NCBI GenBank assembly: GCA_009786775.1
Contig: WQRL01000056.1
Span: 3,671-8,765, forward strand
DNA length: 5,095 bases
Direction: 5' to 3'
From: Oscillospiraceae bacterium
GTDB taxonomy: Bacteria; Bacillota; Clostridia; Oscillospirales; Oscillospiraceae
Every line of letters starts with the position of its first letter. The first letter of the stretch is position 1. The notes beneath the pieces are model-generated. The model did no database searches. It saw nothing but the letters and a program-made list of their open reading frames with translations, and was not told the origin of the DNA. The translations under genes were made by a program, and so were the position numbers. Below are positions 1 to 5,095 of the stretch, one piece after another.

Positions 1-1395
1 TTGTGGATGTACACTCTTCAAATCGGGAGTTACCAAATAGAGTATTTCCACCCGCAAGGTGGTGTTGATTATGGTTTTGCACCTCAAGTGATCATTGAAG
101 GTTATACCGAACTGGACGTGCCGCCGCAGATTGTAAGTGGGCGTACACTTGTTCCCCTCAGGGCGGTTTCGGAAGTTTTTGGCGCGGATGTGCAGTGGGA
201 TGAAGTGGCCCGCACTGTGACAATTATATCAAGAATGTCCTCAATTGCGTCAAGAATAGCTGCGGCATGGGAGCAGGCAAGCCCGGTTAGCTTTGAAAGG
301 GCACTGCTGGACGCTATGCCTGCTTATGAAAACTTCATGATTTCGCCTTTTAGCTTGCGGATGGCGCTTGCCATGGCAGCAAATGGCGCAAGCGGCTTAT
401 CACAAGAGGAAATTCTTGCGGCACTCGGCATTGATGACCTAGGTGCTTTCAACAGGTCTGCGGCTGAATTTATTGCCAGTGCCAATGCAAATGAAGATGT
501 CGAATTTAACATAGCAAACTCCATCTGGTTTAATGAGGACCGGTTCGACTGTGATGAACTTGATTTTTCTGAGCAGTTTAGGCGTATTATTGCAACCTAT
601 TTCGCCGGGGTGGCAGAGAGGATACGTGCAATAAATGGCGCAAATGTTATAAATGCTTGGATTGCTGAGCAGACGAGAGATAGGATTACCGATGTGGTTG
701 ACGATGATACTTTTGCCGAGGGTAGCGAAACTCTGGCAGTTCTTGTAAATACAATTTATTTTAATGGCGATTGGGCACGGCCGTTTCTCAGGGAGCGCAC
801 AAGGGATGATATTTTCACTGACCGCAATGGGGTGGAGTCAACGCTTCCGTTTATGGAACAAACCGGCCGGTTTAGTTTTTATGAAAGTGAATACTTTCAA
901 ATGCTGGCAAAGCCTTACGCTGATAGAGACATAAGAATGTACTTTGTGCTGCCGAGAGTTGATGAGCGCCTGCCGTTTAACATGTTTGAAGAGGCGATTG
1001 CTCATATGACAATGCATGACGTGAACTTTCGCCTGCCTAGGTTTAGGACTGAATCGTTTCACGAAAACTTAGTGGGAATTCTGCAAGGTATGGGTGTAAG
1101 CGAGGCTTTTAAGCGCAAAACACACTTTGATTTTTGGGATATGTTCTATCCAACTCATGTAGGCGGGATGGCACTGTATATTTGGATTGATGATATTTTG
1201 CAGAAAACATTTATTGAGGTAGACGAAGAGGGTACCGAAGCCGCTGCCGCAACAGTGATTGTCATAGGTGCGGTGATAGAATCTGCCCCTCCTCCGCCAA
1301 TCCCGTTTCATTGTGACAGGCCGTTTCTGTACTTCATCAGAAATGATATTACAGGTGATATTCTGTTTATGGGAGAATTTGCCTTTGCCGAGTAG
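1..1395 (+). CDS. Serpin-family protease inhibitor with N-terminal stalk repeat (5'-partial)
   Basis: Serpins trap serine or cysteine proteases as covalent suicide complexes through an exposed reactive loop. The frame is open at the left edge, so the TTG at base 1 is not taken as the start. Residues about 28-76 match the copper amine oxidase N-terminal-like (stalk) repeat, with GRTLVPLR at 47-54 and a W-D at 66-67. Residues 1-20 look like the last strand of an earlier repeat. The serpin domain runs from about 80 to 464. Its landmarks are ISPFS (114-118) followed by NGASG, NSIWFN (173-178), a VNTIYFNGDW block ending at 258, FVLPR (315-319), the hinge EEGTEAAAAT (409-418), and the C-terminal DRPFLYFI and ILFMGEF motifs. 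The hinge has small residues throughout, as in inhibitory serpins. Export is inferred from the stalk repeat because no signal peptide is visible. The target protease is unknown. The family call is secure; the inhibitory role is likely. Confidence 0.93.
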   Translation: MWMYTLQIGSYQIEYFHPQGGVDYGFAPQVIIEGYTELDVPPQIVSGRTLVPLRAVSEVFGADVQWDEVARTVTIISRMSSIASRIAAAWEQASPVSFERALLDAMPAYENFMISPFSLRMALAMAANGASGLSQEEILAALGIDDLGAFNRSAAEFIASANANEDVEFNIANSIWFNEDRFDCDELDFSEQFRRIIATYFAGVAERIRAINGANVINAWIAEQTRDRITDVVDDDTFAEGSETLAVLVNTIYFNGDWARPFLRERTRDDIFTDRNGVESTLPFMEQTGRFSFYESEYFQMLAKPYADRDIRMYFVLPRVDERLPFNMFEEAIAHMTMHDVNFRLPRFRTESFHENLVGILQGMGVSEAFKRKTHFDFWDMFYPTHVGGMALYIWIDDILQKTFIEVDEEGTEAAAATVIVIGAVIESAPPPPIPFHCDRPFLYFIRNDITGDILFMGEFAFAE

Positions 1396-1520
1396 TGCGG
1401 ACGCAAGGGGGCATTTGGAATGGGCTGCTAGTCACCCCTCTTGCTAAACCATCCCCTGTCCGGCTACCCTGTGACCATTGACGGCTGGCAACAGCGCTTT
1501 TGTGGTGGGTGAGAAAAGTG

Positions 1521-1549
1521 TTGACAAATTAAATTAAATTGCGTACAAT
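1521..1549 (+). promoter_or_regulatory. Sigma-A type promoter of the gpx-ohrR operon
   Basis: A perfect -35 TTGACA (1521-1526) and a -10 TACAAT (1544-1549) are separated by exactly 17 bases. A transcript would start near 1556, giving a leader of about 29 bases before the ATG at 1585. The -10 lies inside the central OhrR-like box, so a bound regulator would directly block RNA polymerase. The match is strong enough that transcription should be high when the operon is derepressed. Confidence 0.88.
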
Positions 1550-1573
1550 TAAATTGTAAACAATTTAATTTAA
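1529..1573. promoter_or_regulatory. OhrR operator: three adjacent 15-bp boxes forming one 45-bp dyad
   Basis: The central box, TACAATTAAATTGTA (1544-1558), is a perfect palindrome about base 1551 and matches the known OhrR pattern TACAATT-N-AATTGTA. Degenerate boxes abut it on both sides: 1529-1543 matches 10 of 14 specified positions and 1559-1573 matches 11 of 14. The outer arms 1529-1541 and 1561-1573 are perfect 13-base inverted repeats sharing the same centre, so only two of the 22 base pairs of the dyad fail (1542/1560 and 1543/1559). The element covers the -10, the expected start of transcription and the edge of the gpx ribosome binding site. Binding by the OhrR encoded two genes downstream is inferred from the sequence match and the location. 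Confidence 0.85.
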
Positions 1574-1584
1574 GGAGAGCTATT

Positions 1585-2067
1585 ATGTCAATTTATGATT
1601 TCACAGTGGTGCGCGCAGATGGCAGCGATGTAAGTTTATCTGAATATGAGGGGAAAATCCTGCTTGTAGTAAATACGGCCACAGGCTGCGGGCTTACGCC
1701 GCAGTATACAGGGCTACAGTCGTTATATGACAAATACAAGGAGCGGGGTTTTGAGATTCTGGACTTCCCCTGCAATCAGTTTATGAACCAGTCGCCCGGG
1801 ACAGATGAGGAAATCGGCAGCTTCTGCACACTTAATTACGGCACCACATTCCCCCGCTTCAAAAAAATCGAAGTAAATGGAGCAAATGCCTCACCGCTCT
1901 ATGTGTGGTTGAAATCCCAAAAAAGCGGCAAGTTGGGCAGTGAAATTAAATGGAATTTTGCAAAATTTCTTGTGGGTGCCAACGGAGAAGTAATTAAGCG
2001 GTATGCTCCGACCACAAAGCCCGAGGCCATAGGCAAAGACATAGAGAAACTAACCGGGGGAGCATAA
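1585..2067 (+). CDS. gpx: Glutathione peroxidase family thiol peroxidase (2-Cys type)
   Basis: This cytoplasmic enzyme reduces hydroperoxides. The 160-residue length is normal for bacterial GPx. The catalytic tetrad is visible: Cys35 in NTATGCGLTPQY, Gln69 in CNQFMNQSPG, and Trp123-Asn124 in KWNF. Residue 35 is an ordinary TGC cysteine, not selenocysteine. Cys81 in SFCTLNYG sits where thioredoxin-dependent GPx proteins carry the resolving cysteine, so thioredoxin is the likelier reductant than glutathione; this is inferred from the family. Cys63 of FPCNQF is also present. The position before the active Cys is Gly, where Lys is common. The start is fixed by AAGGAG at 1572-1577, seven bases before the ATG. 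The stop overlaps the start of ohrR by one base (TAATG), so translation is probably coupled. Expression should respond to organic peroxide through the upstream operator. The symbol is a family label; relatives are also called bsaA or gpo. Confidence 0.95.
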   Translation: MSIYDFTVVRADGSDVSLSEYEGKILLVVNTATGCGLTPQYTGLQSLYDKYKERGFEILDFPCNQFMNQSPGTDEEIGSFCTLNYGTTFPRFKKIEVNGANASPLYVWLKSQKSGKLGSEIKWNFAKFLVGANGEVIKRYAPTTKPEAIGKDIEKLTGGA

Positions 2068-2498
2068 TGGAGTGGAACCCGCTAAAACTGGAGAACCAGC
2101 TCTGCTTTCCTCTGTACGCCTGCGCTAAAGAGCTTGTCAAAAAGTACAAGCCTTTTCTTGATGAGCTAAATCTTACGTACACACAGTACATCACCATGAT
2201 GGTTCTATGGGAGCACAATTCCTTGAATGTGAAGACCCTTGGGAAGCGGCTTTATCTTGATTCAGGAACCTTGACGCCCCTTTTGAAAAAACTTGAAAAT
2301 GAGGGGCTTGTAACCCGTACCCGCTCCGCCGGGGATGAGAGAGAGCTAATTGTTAGCCTAACTGAGAAAGGTGTGCAGCTTCGTGAGAAAGCCTCGGAGA
2401 TTCCCGGGAAGATAGGGGCGTGCATAGATCTTCCGACCGAAGATTTGGTGAAGTTGCATGAAATCTTGCACAAGCTGCTAAAACAGGCAGGCGGATAA
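2067..2498 (+). CDS. ohrR: OhrR, organic-peroxide-sensing MarR-family repressor
   Basis: OhrR is a dimeric winged-helix repressor that leaves DNA when organic hydroperoxides oxidise an N-terminal cysteine. The segment LKLENQLCFPLYACAKEL is the OhrR signature; Cys13 corresponds to reactive Cys15 of Bacillus subtilis OhrR, and Tyr17 and Tyr27 correspond to its conserved Tyr19 and Tyr29. The DNA-binding part includes LGKRLYLDSGTLTPLLKKLE, followed by the wing with RSAGDERELIVSLT. Length (143 residues) is normal. Extra cysteines at 19 and 119 raise the possibility of a 2-Cys mechanism, since Cys119 lies near where Xanthomonas-type OhrR has its second cysteine. The gene starts on the last base of the gpx stop codon, with a purine-rich GGGGGAG (2056-2062) as ribosome binding site. 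The OhrR-like operator upstream of gpx implies negative autoregulation. Confidence in the OhrR subfamily, rather than a generic MarR protein, is high. Confidence 0.94.
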   Translation: MEWNPLKLENQLCFPLYACAKELVKKYKPFLDELNLTYTQYITMMVLWEHNSLNVKTLGKRLYLDSGTLTPLLKKLENEGLVTRTRSAGDERELIVSLTEKGVQLREKASEIPGKIGACIDLPTEDLVKLHEILHKLLKQAGG

Positions 2499-2529
2499 TG
2501 AACGTGCATGTTGAGCTGCCATGTGGTAC

Positions 2530-2558
2530 TTTACACCTGTTTGGCAATTTGCTATACT
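2530..2558 (+). promoter_or_regulatory. Extended -10 promoter of the hisCBA block
   Basis: TTTACA (2530-2535) and TATACT (2553-2558) are 17 bases apart, and TG at 2550-2551 supplies an extended -10 (TGCTATACT). The expected transcript starts near 2565, about 26 bases before the hisC ATG at 2591. The leader is too short for a T-box or a histidine-type attenuator, so regulation would have to come from a repressor or from readthrough out of ohrR. No OhrR-like box is seen here. Confidence 0.72.
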
Positions 2559-2578
2559 AAAGTGAATATATGCAAGAT

Positions 2579-2582
2579 GGAG
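2579..2582 (+). promoter_or_regulatory. Ribosome binding site that sets the hisC start
   Basis: GGAG lies eight bases before the ATG at 2591. The earlier in-frame ATG at 2570 would lie only about five bases from the predicted transcript start and has no Shine-Dalgarno sequence in front of it. The shorter start is therefore preferred. Confidence 0.7.
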
Positions 2583-2590
2583 TAGAAATC

Positions 2591-3658
2591 ATGTCGGAAT
2601 TTTTGTCGAAAAACCATGCTGGCCTTGCAGCATATGTCCCGGGTGAACAGCCCACGGGCATGGAATATATAAAGCTCAACACAAATGAGTCGCCATACCC
2701 CCCGCCCCCAAGTGTGCTCACTGCGGTGACGAAGGAAACGCTAGGCAAACTCCGCCTATACCCAAACCCTGATGGCACGGAGCTTATAAAGAAACTCGCT
2801 GGAACCTATGGAGTCCGAGCCGAAAATATAATAATCGGCAACGGCTCGGATGAACTACTGGCGTTTGCGTTTCTGGCCTTTTGTGACAAAACCAGAGGAG
2901 TGGCGTTTCCCGACTTAACTTACGGCTTCTATCCCGTCTATGCACAGCTATACGGCATCCCCTACGAAGAAATTCCGCTCCGCGACGACTTCACGGTTAA
3001 TTTTACTAAGTACATGGAGCTTGGCAAAAATATAGTTATAGCAAACCCCAATGCTCCCACCGGAATTGCGCTGCCCCTTTTTGAAATTCAGATAATCTGC
3101 CAAAGCAACCCCGGCCACATCGTGCTGATTGACGAAGCCTATGTGGACTTTGGTGCTGAGTCGGCGGTATCTCTGATAGGCAAGCACGAGAATCTGATAG
3201 TTATGCACACCTTCTCCAAATCCCGCTCAATGGCCGGTGCGAGAATGGCATACGCCATAGCCTCCGCCCCCATTATTGAAGACCTGAACAAAATGAAATA
3301 TTCCTTTAACCCATATAACGTAAACCGCCTGACTCAAATAATGGCAGAAGCTGCCCTTGGCGACGAATCATACTTCGCAGAAAAGCGCCGGGAAATTATA
3401 GCCACACGCAGCTATACAGCAGCAAAGCTAGGCGGCCTGGGCTTTGAAATGACAGACTCCAAAGCCAATTTCATCTTCGCCAGGCATCCCGAAATCAGCG
3501 GGCTTGACCTATATACAAAACTAAAGGAAAAAGGCATCCTAATCCGCCACTGGGATAAGCCCAGAATTAAGGATTATGTCCGGATAACTATCGGCACAAA
3601 AGACCAGATGGATGCGCTGATAGTTGCAGTTGAGCAAATACTGTTTAGCAAATATTAA
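2591..3658 (+). CDS. hisC: Histidinol-phosphate aminotransferase HisC
   Basis: HisC is a cytoplasmic pyridoxal-phosphate enzyme that transaminates imidazole-acetol phosphate with glutamate to give histidinol phosphate. The 355-residue product, counted from the ATG at 2591, shows the fold-type I aminotransferase series in order: LNTNESPYPPPPSV, LYPNPDG, IIIGNGSDELL (cofactor phosphate loop), ANPNAPTG with Asn154, IDEAYVDF with Asp181 and Tyr184, TFSKSRSMAGAR with the Schiff-base Lys210 and Arg218, and VRITIGT with the substrate carboxylate-binding Arg331. The N-terminal part with YVPGEQP is typical of Firmicute HisC and is another reason to choose this start; starting at the ATG at 2570 would add seven residues. 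Some HisC proteins also act on aromatic amino acids, but the hisB and hisA neighbours favour histidine synthesis. No truncation or missing key residue is seen. The gap to hisB is 41 bases. Confidence 0.95.
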   Translation: MSEFLSKNHAGLAAYVPGEQPTGMEYIKLNTNESPYPPPPSVLTAVTKETLGKLRLYPNPDGTELIKKLAGTYGVRAENIIIGNGSDELLAFAFLAFCDKTRGVAFPDLTYGFYPVYAQLYGIPYEEIPLRDDFTVNFTKYMELGKNIVIANPNAPTGIALPLFEIQIICQSNPGHIVLIDEAYVDFGAESAVSLIGKHENLIVMHTFSKSRSMAGARMAYAIASAPIIEDLNKMKYSFNPYNVNRLTQIMAEAALGDESYFAEKRREIIATRSYTAAKLGGLGFEMTDSKANFIFARHPEISGLDLYTKLKEKGILIRHWDKPRIKDYVRITIGTKDQMDALIVAVEQILFSKY

Positions 3659-3663
3659 TGCAA

Positions 3664-3682
3664 GGGCGGCCATCAGCCGTCC
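3664..3682 (+). other. Short hairpin between hisC and hisB
   Basis: GGGCGGC (3664-3670) can pair with GCCGTCC (3676-3682) around a five-base loop, giving a seven-pair stem with one G-U pair. No T-run follows, and the hisB ribosome binding site begins four bases later, so it is not a good terminator. It could affect mRNA processing or the translation of hisB; no function can be shown. Confidence 0.4.
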
Positions 3683-3685
3683 GCT

Positions 3686-3693
3686 AAAGGAGG
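3686..3693 (+). promoter_or_regulatory. Strong ribosome binding site of hisB
   Basis: AAAGGAGG, a near-complete match to the 16S rRNA 3' end, lies six bases before the ATG at 3700. It is the strongest Shine-Dalgarno sequence in the window and settles the hisB start. Confidence 0.85.
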
Positions 3694-3699
3694 CCCCAT

Positions 3700-4290
3700 A
3701 TGCGAAGCGCCCAAATAACCCGCACTACCGCAGAAACCGATATAACTTTGAGCCTAGCCCTAGACGGCACAGGCCAAAGCAAAATAAAAACAGGGATCGG
3801 ATTTTTAGATCACATGATGGAACTATTCGCCAAGCACGGCAAGTTCGACCTGGAAATAAACTGCAAAGGTGACATCCACGTAGACGGGCATCACTCCGCA
3901 GAGGACATAGCCATCTGTCTAGGCAGCACATTTGCACAGGCTATCGGCGATGCCCGCGGCATAACCCGGTATGCGGATGTTACCCTCCCCATGGATGAAG
4001 CCCTTGTGCTATGTGCCATCGACATATCAGGCAGGAGCCACCTGAGCTTTGATGTGAGCTTGCCCGACCGTACAGTAGGCGCTATGGACACAGAACTTCT
4101 GGAGGAGTTTTTGCAAGCCTTTGTAAGAAAAGCGGGAATAACAGTCCACCTGCGCCAGCTCAGCGGAAAAAACACCCACCACATAGCCGAAGCCTGTTTC
4201 AAAGCACTCGCCCGCGCCCTGCGCAGAGCCGTTAAAATAGATGAAGAGTTTAGAAATGAAATCCCCTCCACAAAGGGCACCCTCATTTAG
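3700..4290 (+). CDS. hisB: Imidazoleglycerol-phosphate dehydratase HisB
   Basis: HisB dehydrates imidazole glycerol phosphate to imidazole-acetol phosphate, the substrate of HisC. It is a cytoplasmic manganese enzyme, usually a 24-mer. The 196 residues match the monofunctional family length, with no phosphatase domain as in the enterobacterial fusion. The two metal-binding motifs are intact: DGHHSAED with His64, His65 and Glu68, and NTHHIAEA with His160, His161 and Glu164. Other signatures are RTTAETDI near the start, GIGFLDHM (32-39), PMDEALV, DISGR, and the C-terminal IPSTKGTL. The TELLEEF segment is preceded by VGAMD where VGDFD is usual, a minor variation. The gene follows hisC by 41 bases and precedes hisA by 46. 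Of its 17 isoleucine codons I count 10 ATA, 6 ATC and 1 ATT. Confidence 0.97.
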   Translation: MRSAQITRTTAETDITLSLALDGTGQSKIKTGIGFLDHMMELFAKHGKFDLEINCKGDIHVDGHHSAEDIAICLGSTFAQAIGDARGITRYADVTLPMDEALVLCAIDISGRSHLSFDVSLPDRTVGAMDTELLEEFLQAFVRKAGITVHLRQLSGKNTHHIAEACFKALARALRRAVKIDEEFRNEIPSTKGTLI

Positions 4291-4319
4291 TCATATTAAT
4301 TTAGCCGTAAAAAGCGCAT

Positions 4320-4325
4320 AAGGAG
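4320..4325 (+). promoter_or_regulatory. Ribosome binding site of hisA
   Basis: AAGGAG lies 11 bases before the ATG at 4337, slightly longer than the usual spacing. No alternative start is closer, and the protein begins with the family's conserved PAIDL, so the start stands. Confidence 0.7.
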
Positions 4326-4336
4326 AAAAGCCTGTT

Positions 4337-5050
4337 ATGACCATTTACCCAGCCATTGATTTATATGAAAAAAAAGCAGTCCGCCTCCTTCGGGGCGACT
4401 ATGCTCAAATGACCATATACAGCGACGATCCCCCGGCCGTCGCCAAGGGCTTTCGTGCAGCAGGGGCAACCCATCTGCATGTCGTAGACTTAGAGGGCGC
4501 CCGCGACGGAAAACCAGCCAATTTCGACGTAATTGAGCGCATCACCGCAGAATCAGGCCTGGTTGTCCAAATAGGCGGCGGCATACGCGAGATGGAAACA
4601 ATCGAAAAATATTTAGCGCTGGGAGTAAGCCGTGTAATATTAGGCACTGCCGCTGTATCCAAGCCGGGTTTTCTCAAAGAAGCGGCCAGTAAATTTGGCT
4701 CTGCCATAGCAGTGTCGGCGGACATCAAAGACGGGCTTATAGCCCTAAAAGGCTGGACGGAAGTTTCAGACCAAGAACTCATGTCGTTTTGCCGCGTCAT
4801 AGAAGACTTGGGGGTGCAGACCCTTATCTGCACCGACATCTCAAAAGACGGCCTTCTCGAAGGCACAAATATGGAACTTTATGAAACTCTCAGAAAGGAA
4901 CTGGGTCTATATATAATAGCCTCAGGCGGAGTCTCAACCCTGGACGAAATCAAAACCCTAGCCTCTTGGGGGGTTGACGGAGCCATCCTGGGCAAGGCGC
5001 TATACACAGGGGTTATAGACCTAGCAGAAGCGGTTAACAGCGTAAAATAA
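4337..5050 (+). CDS. hisA: ProFAR isomerase HisA
   Basis: HisA is a cytoplasmic (beta/alpha)8-barrel enzyme that isomerises the aminoaldose ProFAR to the aminoketose PRFAR, the substrate of the HisH-HisF synthase. The 237 residues are the normal length. The pattern of HisA rather than HisF is clear: IYPAIDL with catalytic Asp8, VRLLRGDY, HVVDLEGARDG (48-58), the first phosphate loop GGGIR (80-84), GTAAV (103-107), ADIKDG with Asp129, GW at 139-140, TDISKDG with the second catalytic Asp167, and the second phosphate loop region SGGVS (196-200) with GKALY (219-223). The trpF-like dual activity seen in actinobacterial PriA cannot be judged from sequence alone. hisB lies 46 bases upstream, where hisH is often found instead. 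The 45 bases downstream show no hisF start. Confidence 0.96.
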   Translation: MTIYPAIDLYEKKAVRLLRGDYAQMTIYSDDPPAVAKGFRAAGATHLHVVDLEGARDGKPANFDVIERITAESGLVVQIGGGIREMETIEKYLALGVSRVILGTAAVSKPGFLKEAASKFGSAIAVSADIKDGLIALKGWTEVSDQELMSFCRVIEDLGVQTLICTDISKDGLLEGTNMELYETLRKELGLYIIASGGVSTLDEIKTLASWGVDGAILGKALYTGVIDLAEAVNSVK

Positions 5051-5095
5051 CTGAATAAATTGCTTTCTTATGAAGTTTCTGATATAGTTGGTGCA
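5051..5095. other. Tail of the window with no assignable gene
   Basis: The 45 bases after hisA contain no ribosome binding site, terminator hairpin or convincing start. The only ATG (5070) is followed by a stop after four more codons. The frame of hisA stays open after its stop to the window edge, but without an initiation signal. A convergent gene ending at about 5068 on the minus strand cannot be excluded. Confidence 0.4.

Noticed and set aside
1404..1443. Possible terminator hairpin after the serpin gene (CAAGGGGG with CCCCTCTTG)
   Set aside because: The stem needs a bulge, the loop is 23 bases and no T-run follows, so it is not a convincing terminator.
1432..1518. Short open frame after the serpin with a protein-like stretch (GYPVTIDGWQQRF)
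   Set aside because: It has no start codon or ribosome site, is under 30 codons and is flanked by stops; a gene remnant is possible but cannot be supported from the window.
1491..1520. CGCTTTT pairing with AAAAGTG just before the gpx -35
   Set aside because: A short stem with one G-T pair and a long loop, and no T-run; most likely chance.
2570..2590. Seven-residue N-terminal extension of HisC from the ATG at 2570
   Set aside because: No Shine-Dalgarno sequence precedes it and it would sit about five bases from the predicted transcript start; the ATG at 2591 has GGAG at good spacing and fits the family N-terminus.
2499..2590. T-box or histidine attenuator upstream of hisC
   Set aside because: The leader from the predicted start to hisC is only about 26 bases, with no run of His codons and no room for the T-box stems.
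3624..3872. 82-codon plus-strand frame bridging the hisC end and hisB start
   Set aside because: It overlaps two secure genes in another frame and its Arg/Asn-rich translation has no recognisable motif.
3891..4286. 131-codon minus-strand open frame opposite hisB
   Set aside because: It lies wholly opposite a complete, well-recognised hisB, shows no recognisable domain and has no start signals; it is a by-product of the codon pattern on the other strand.
4405..4866. 153-codon minus-strand open frame opposite hisA
   Set aside because: It is fully contained opposite hisA, has low-complexity Ser/Pro/Arg-rich composition and no family motif.

Overview
The window looks like chromosomal DNA from a clostridial-type Firmicute. 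The evidence is AAGGAG-type ribosome binding sites, a sigma-A style promoter with an AT-rich OhrR-type operator close to the Bacillus form, and a copper amine oxidase N-terminal-like 'stalk' repeat, a module common in surface and secreted proteins of Clostridia. The assignment rests on these features only, so no genus is proposed. All genes lie on the + strand. I found no mobile element, CRISPR array, tRNA or rRNA.

Region 1 (1-1395) is the 3' part of a gene for a probably exported serpin-type protease inhibitor. A stalk repeat precedes a complete serpin fold, which has an intact inhibitory hinge. The gene enters from the left edge, so its true start and any signal peptide are outside the window.

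Region 2 (about 1521-2498) is a compact peroxide-defence operon. A near-consensus promoter is overlaid by a 45-bp dyad made of three adjacent 15-bp OhrR-like boxes. Behind it are a 2-Cys (thioredoxin-type) glutathione peroxidase family gene and, overlapping its stop codon by one base, an OhrR regulator of the MarR family. The likely circuit is that OhrR represses its own operon until an organic peroxide oxidises its N-terminal cysteine; the peroxidase then removes the peroxide. The usual partner of OhrR is Ohr, and here a GPx takes that place.

Region 3 (about 2530-5050) is a histidine biosynthesis block, hisC-hisB-hisA, with its own extended -10 promoter in the short gap after ohrR. HisA, HisB and HisC catalyse non-consecutive steps of one pathway. 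The usual hisH between hisB and hisA is absent, and neither hisF nor hisI begins in the remaining 45 bases. The his genes favour ATA and ATC isoleucine codons, whereas the serpin gene favours ATT.

Nothing here amounts to a clearly new system. The points most worth a second look are the triple OhrR operator controlling a GPx, and the stalk-serpin fusion with an unusual reactive loop.
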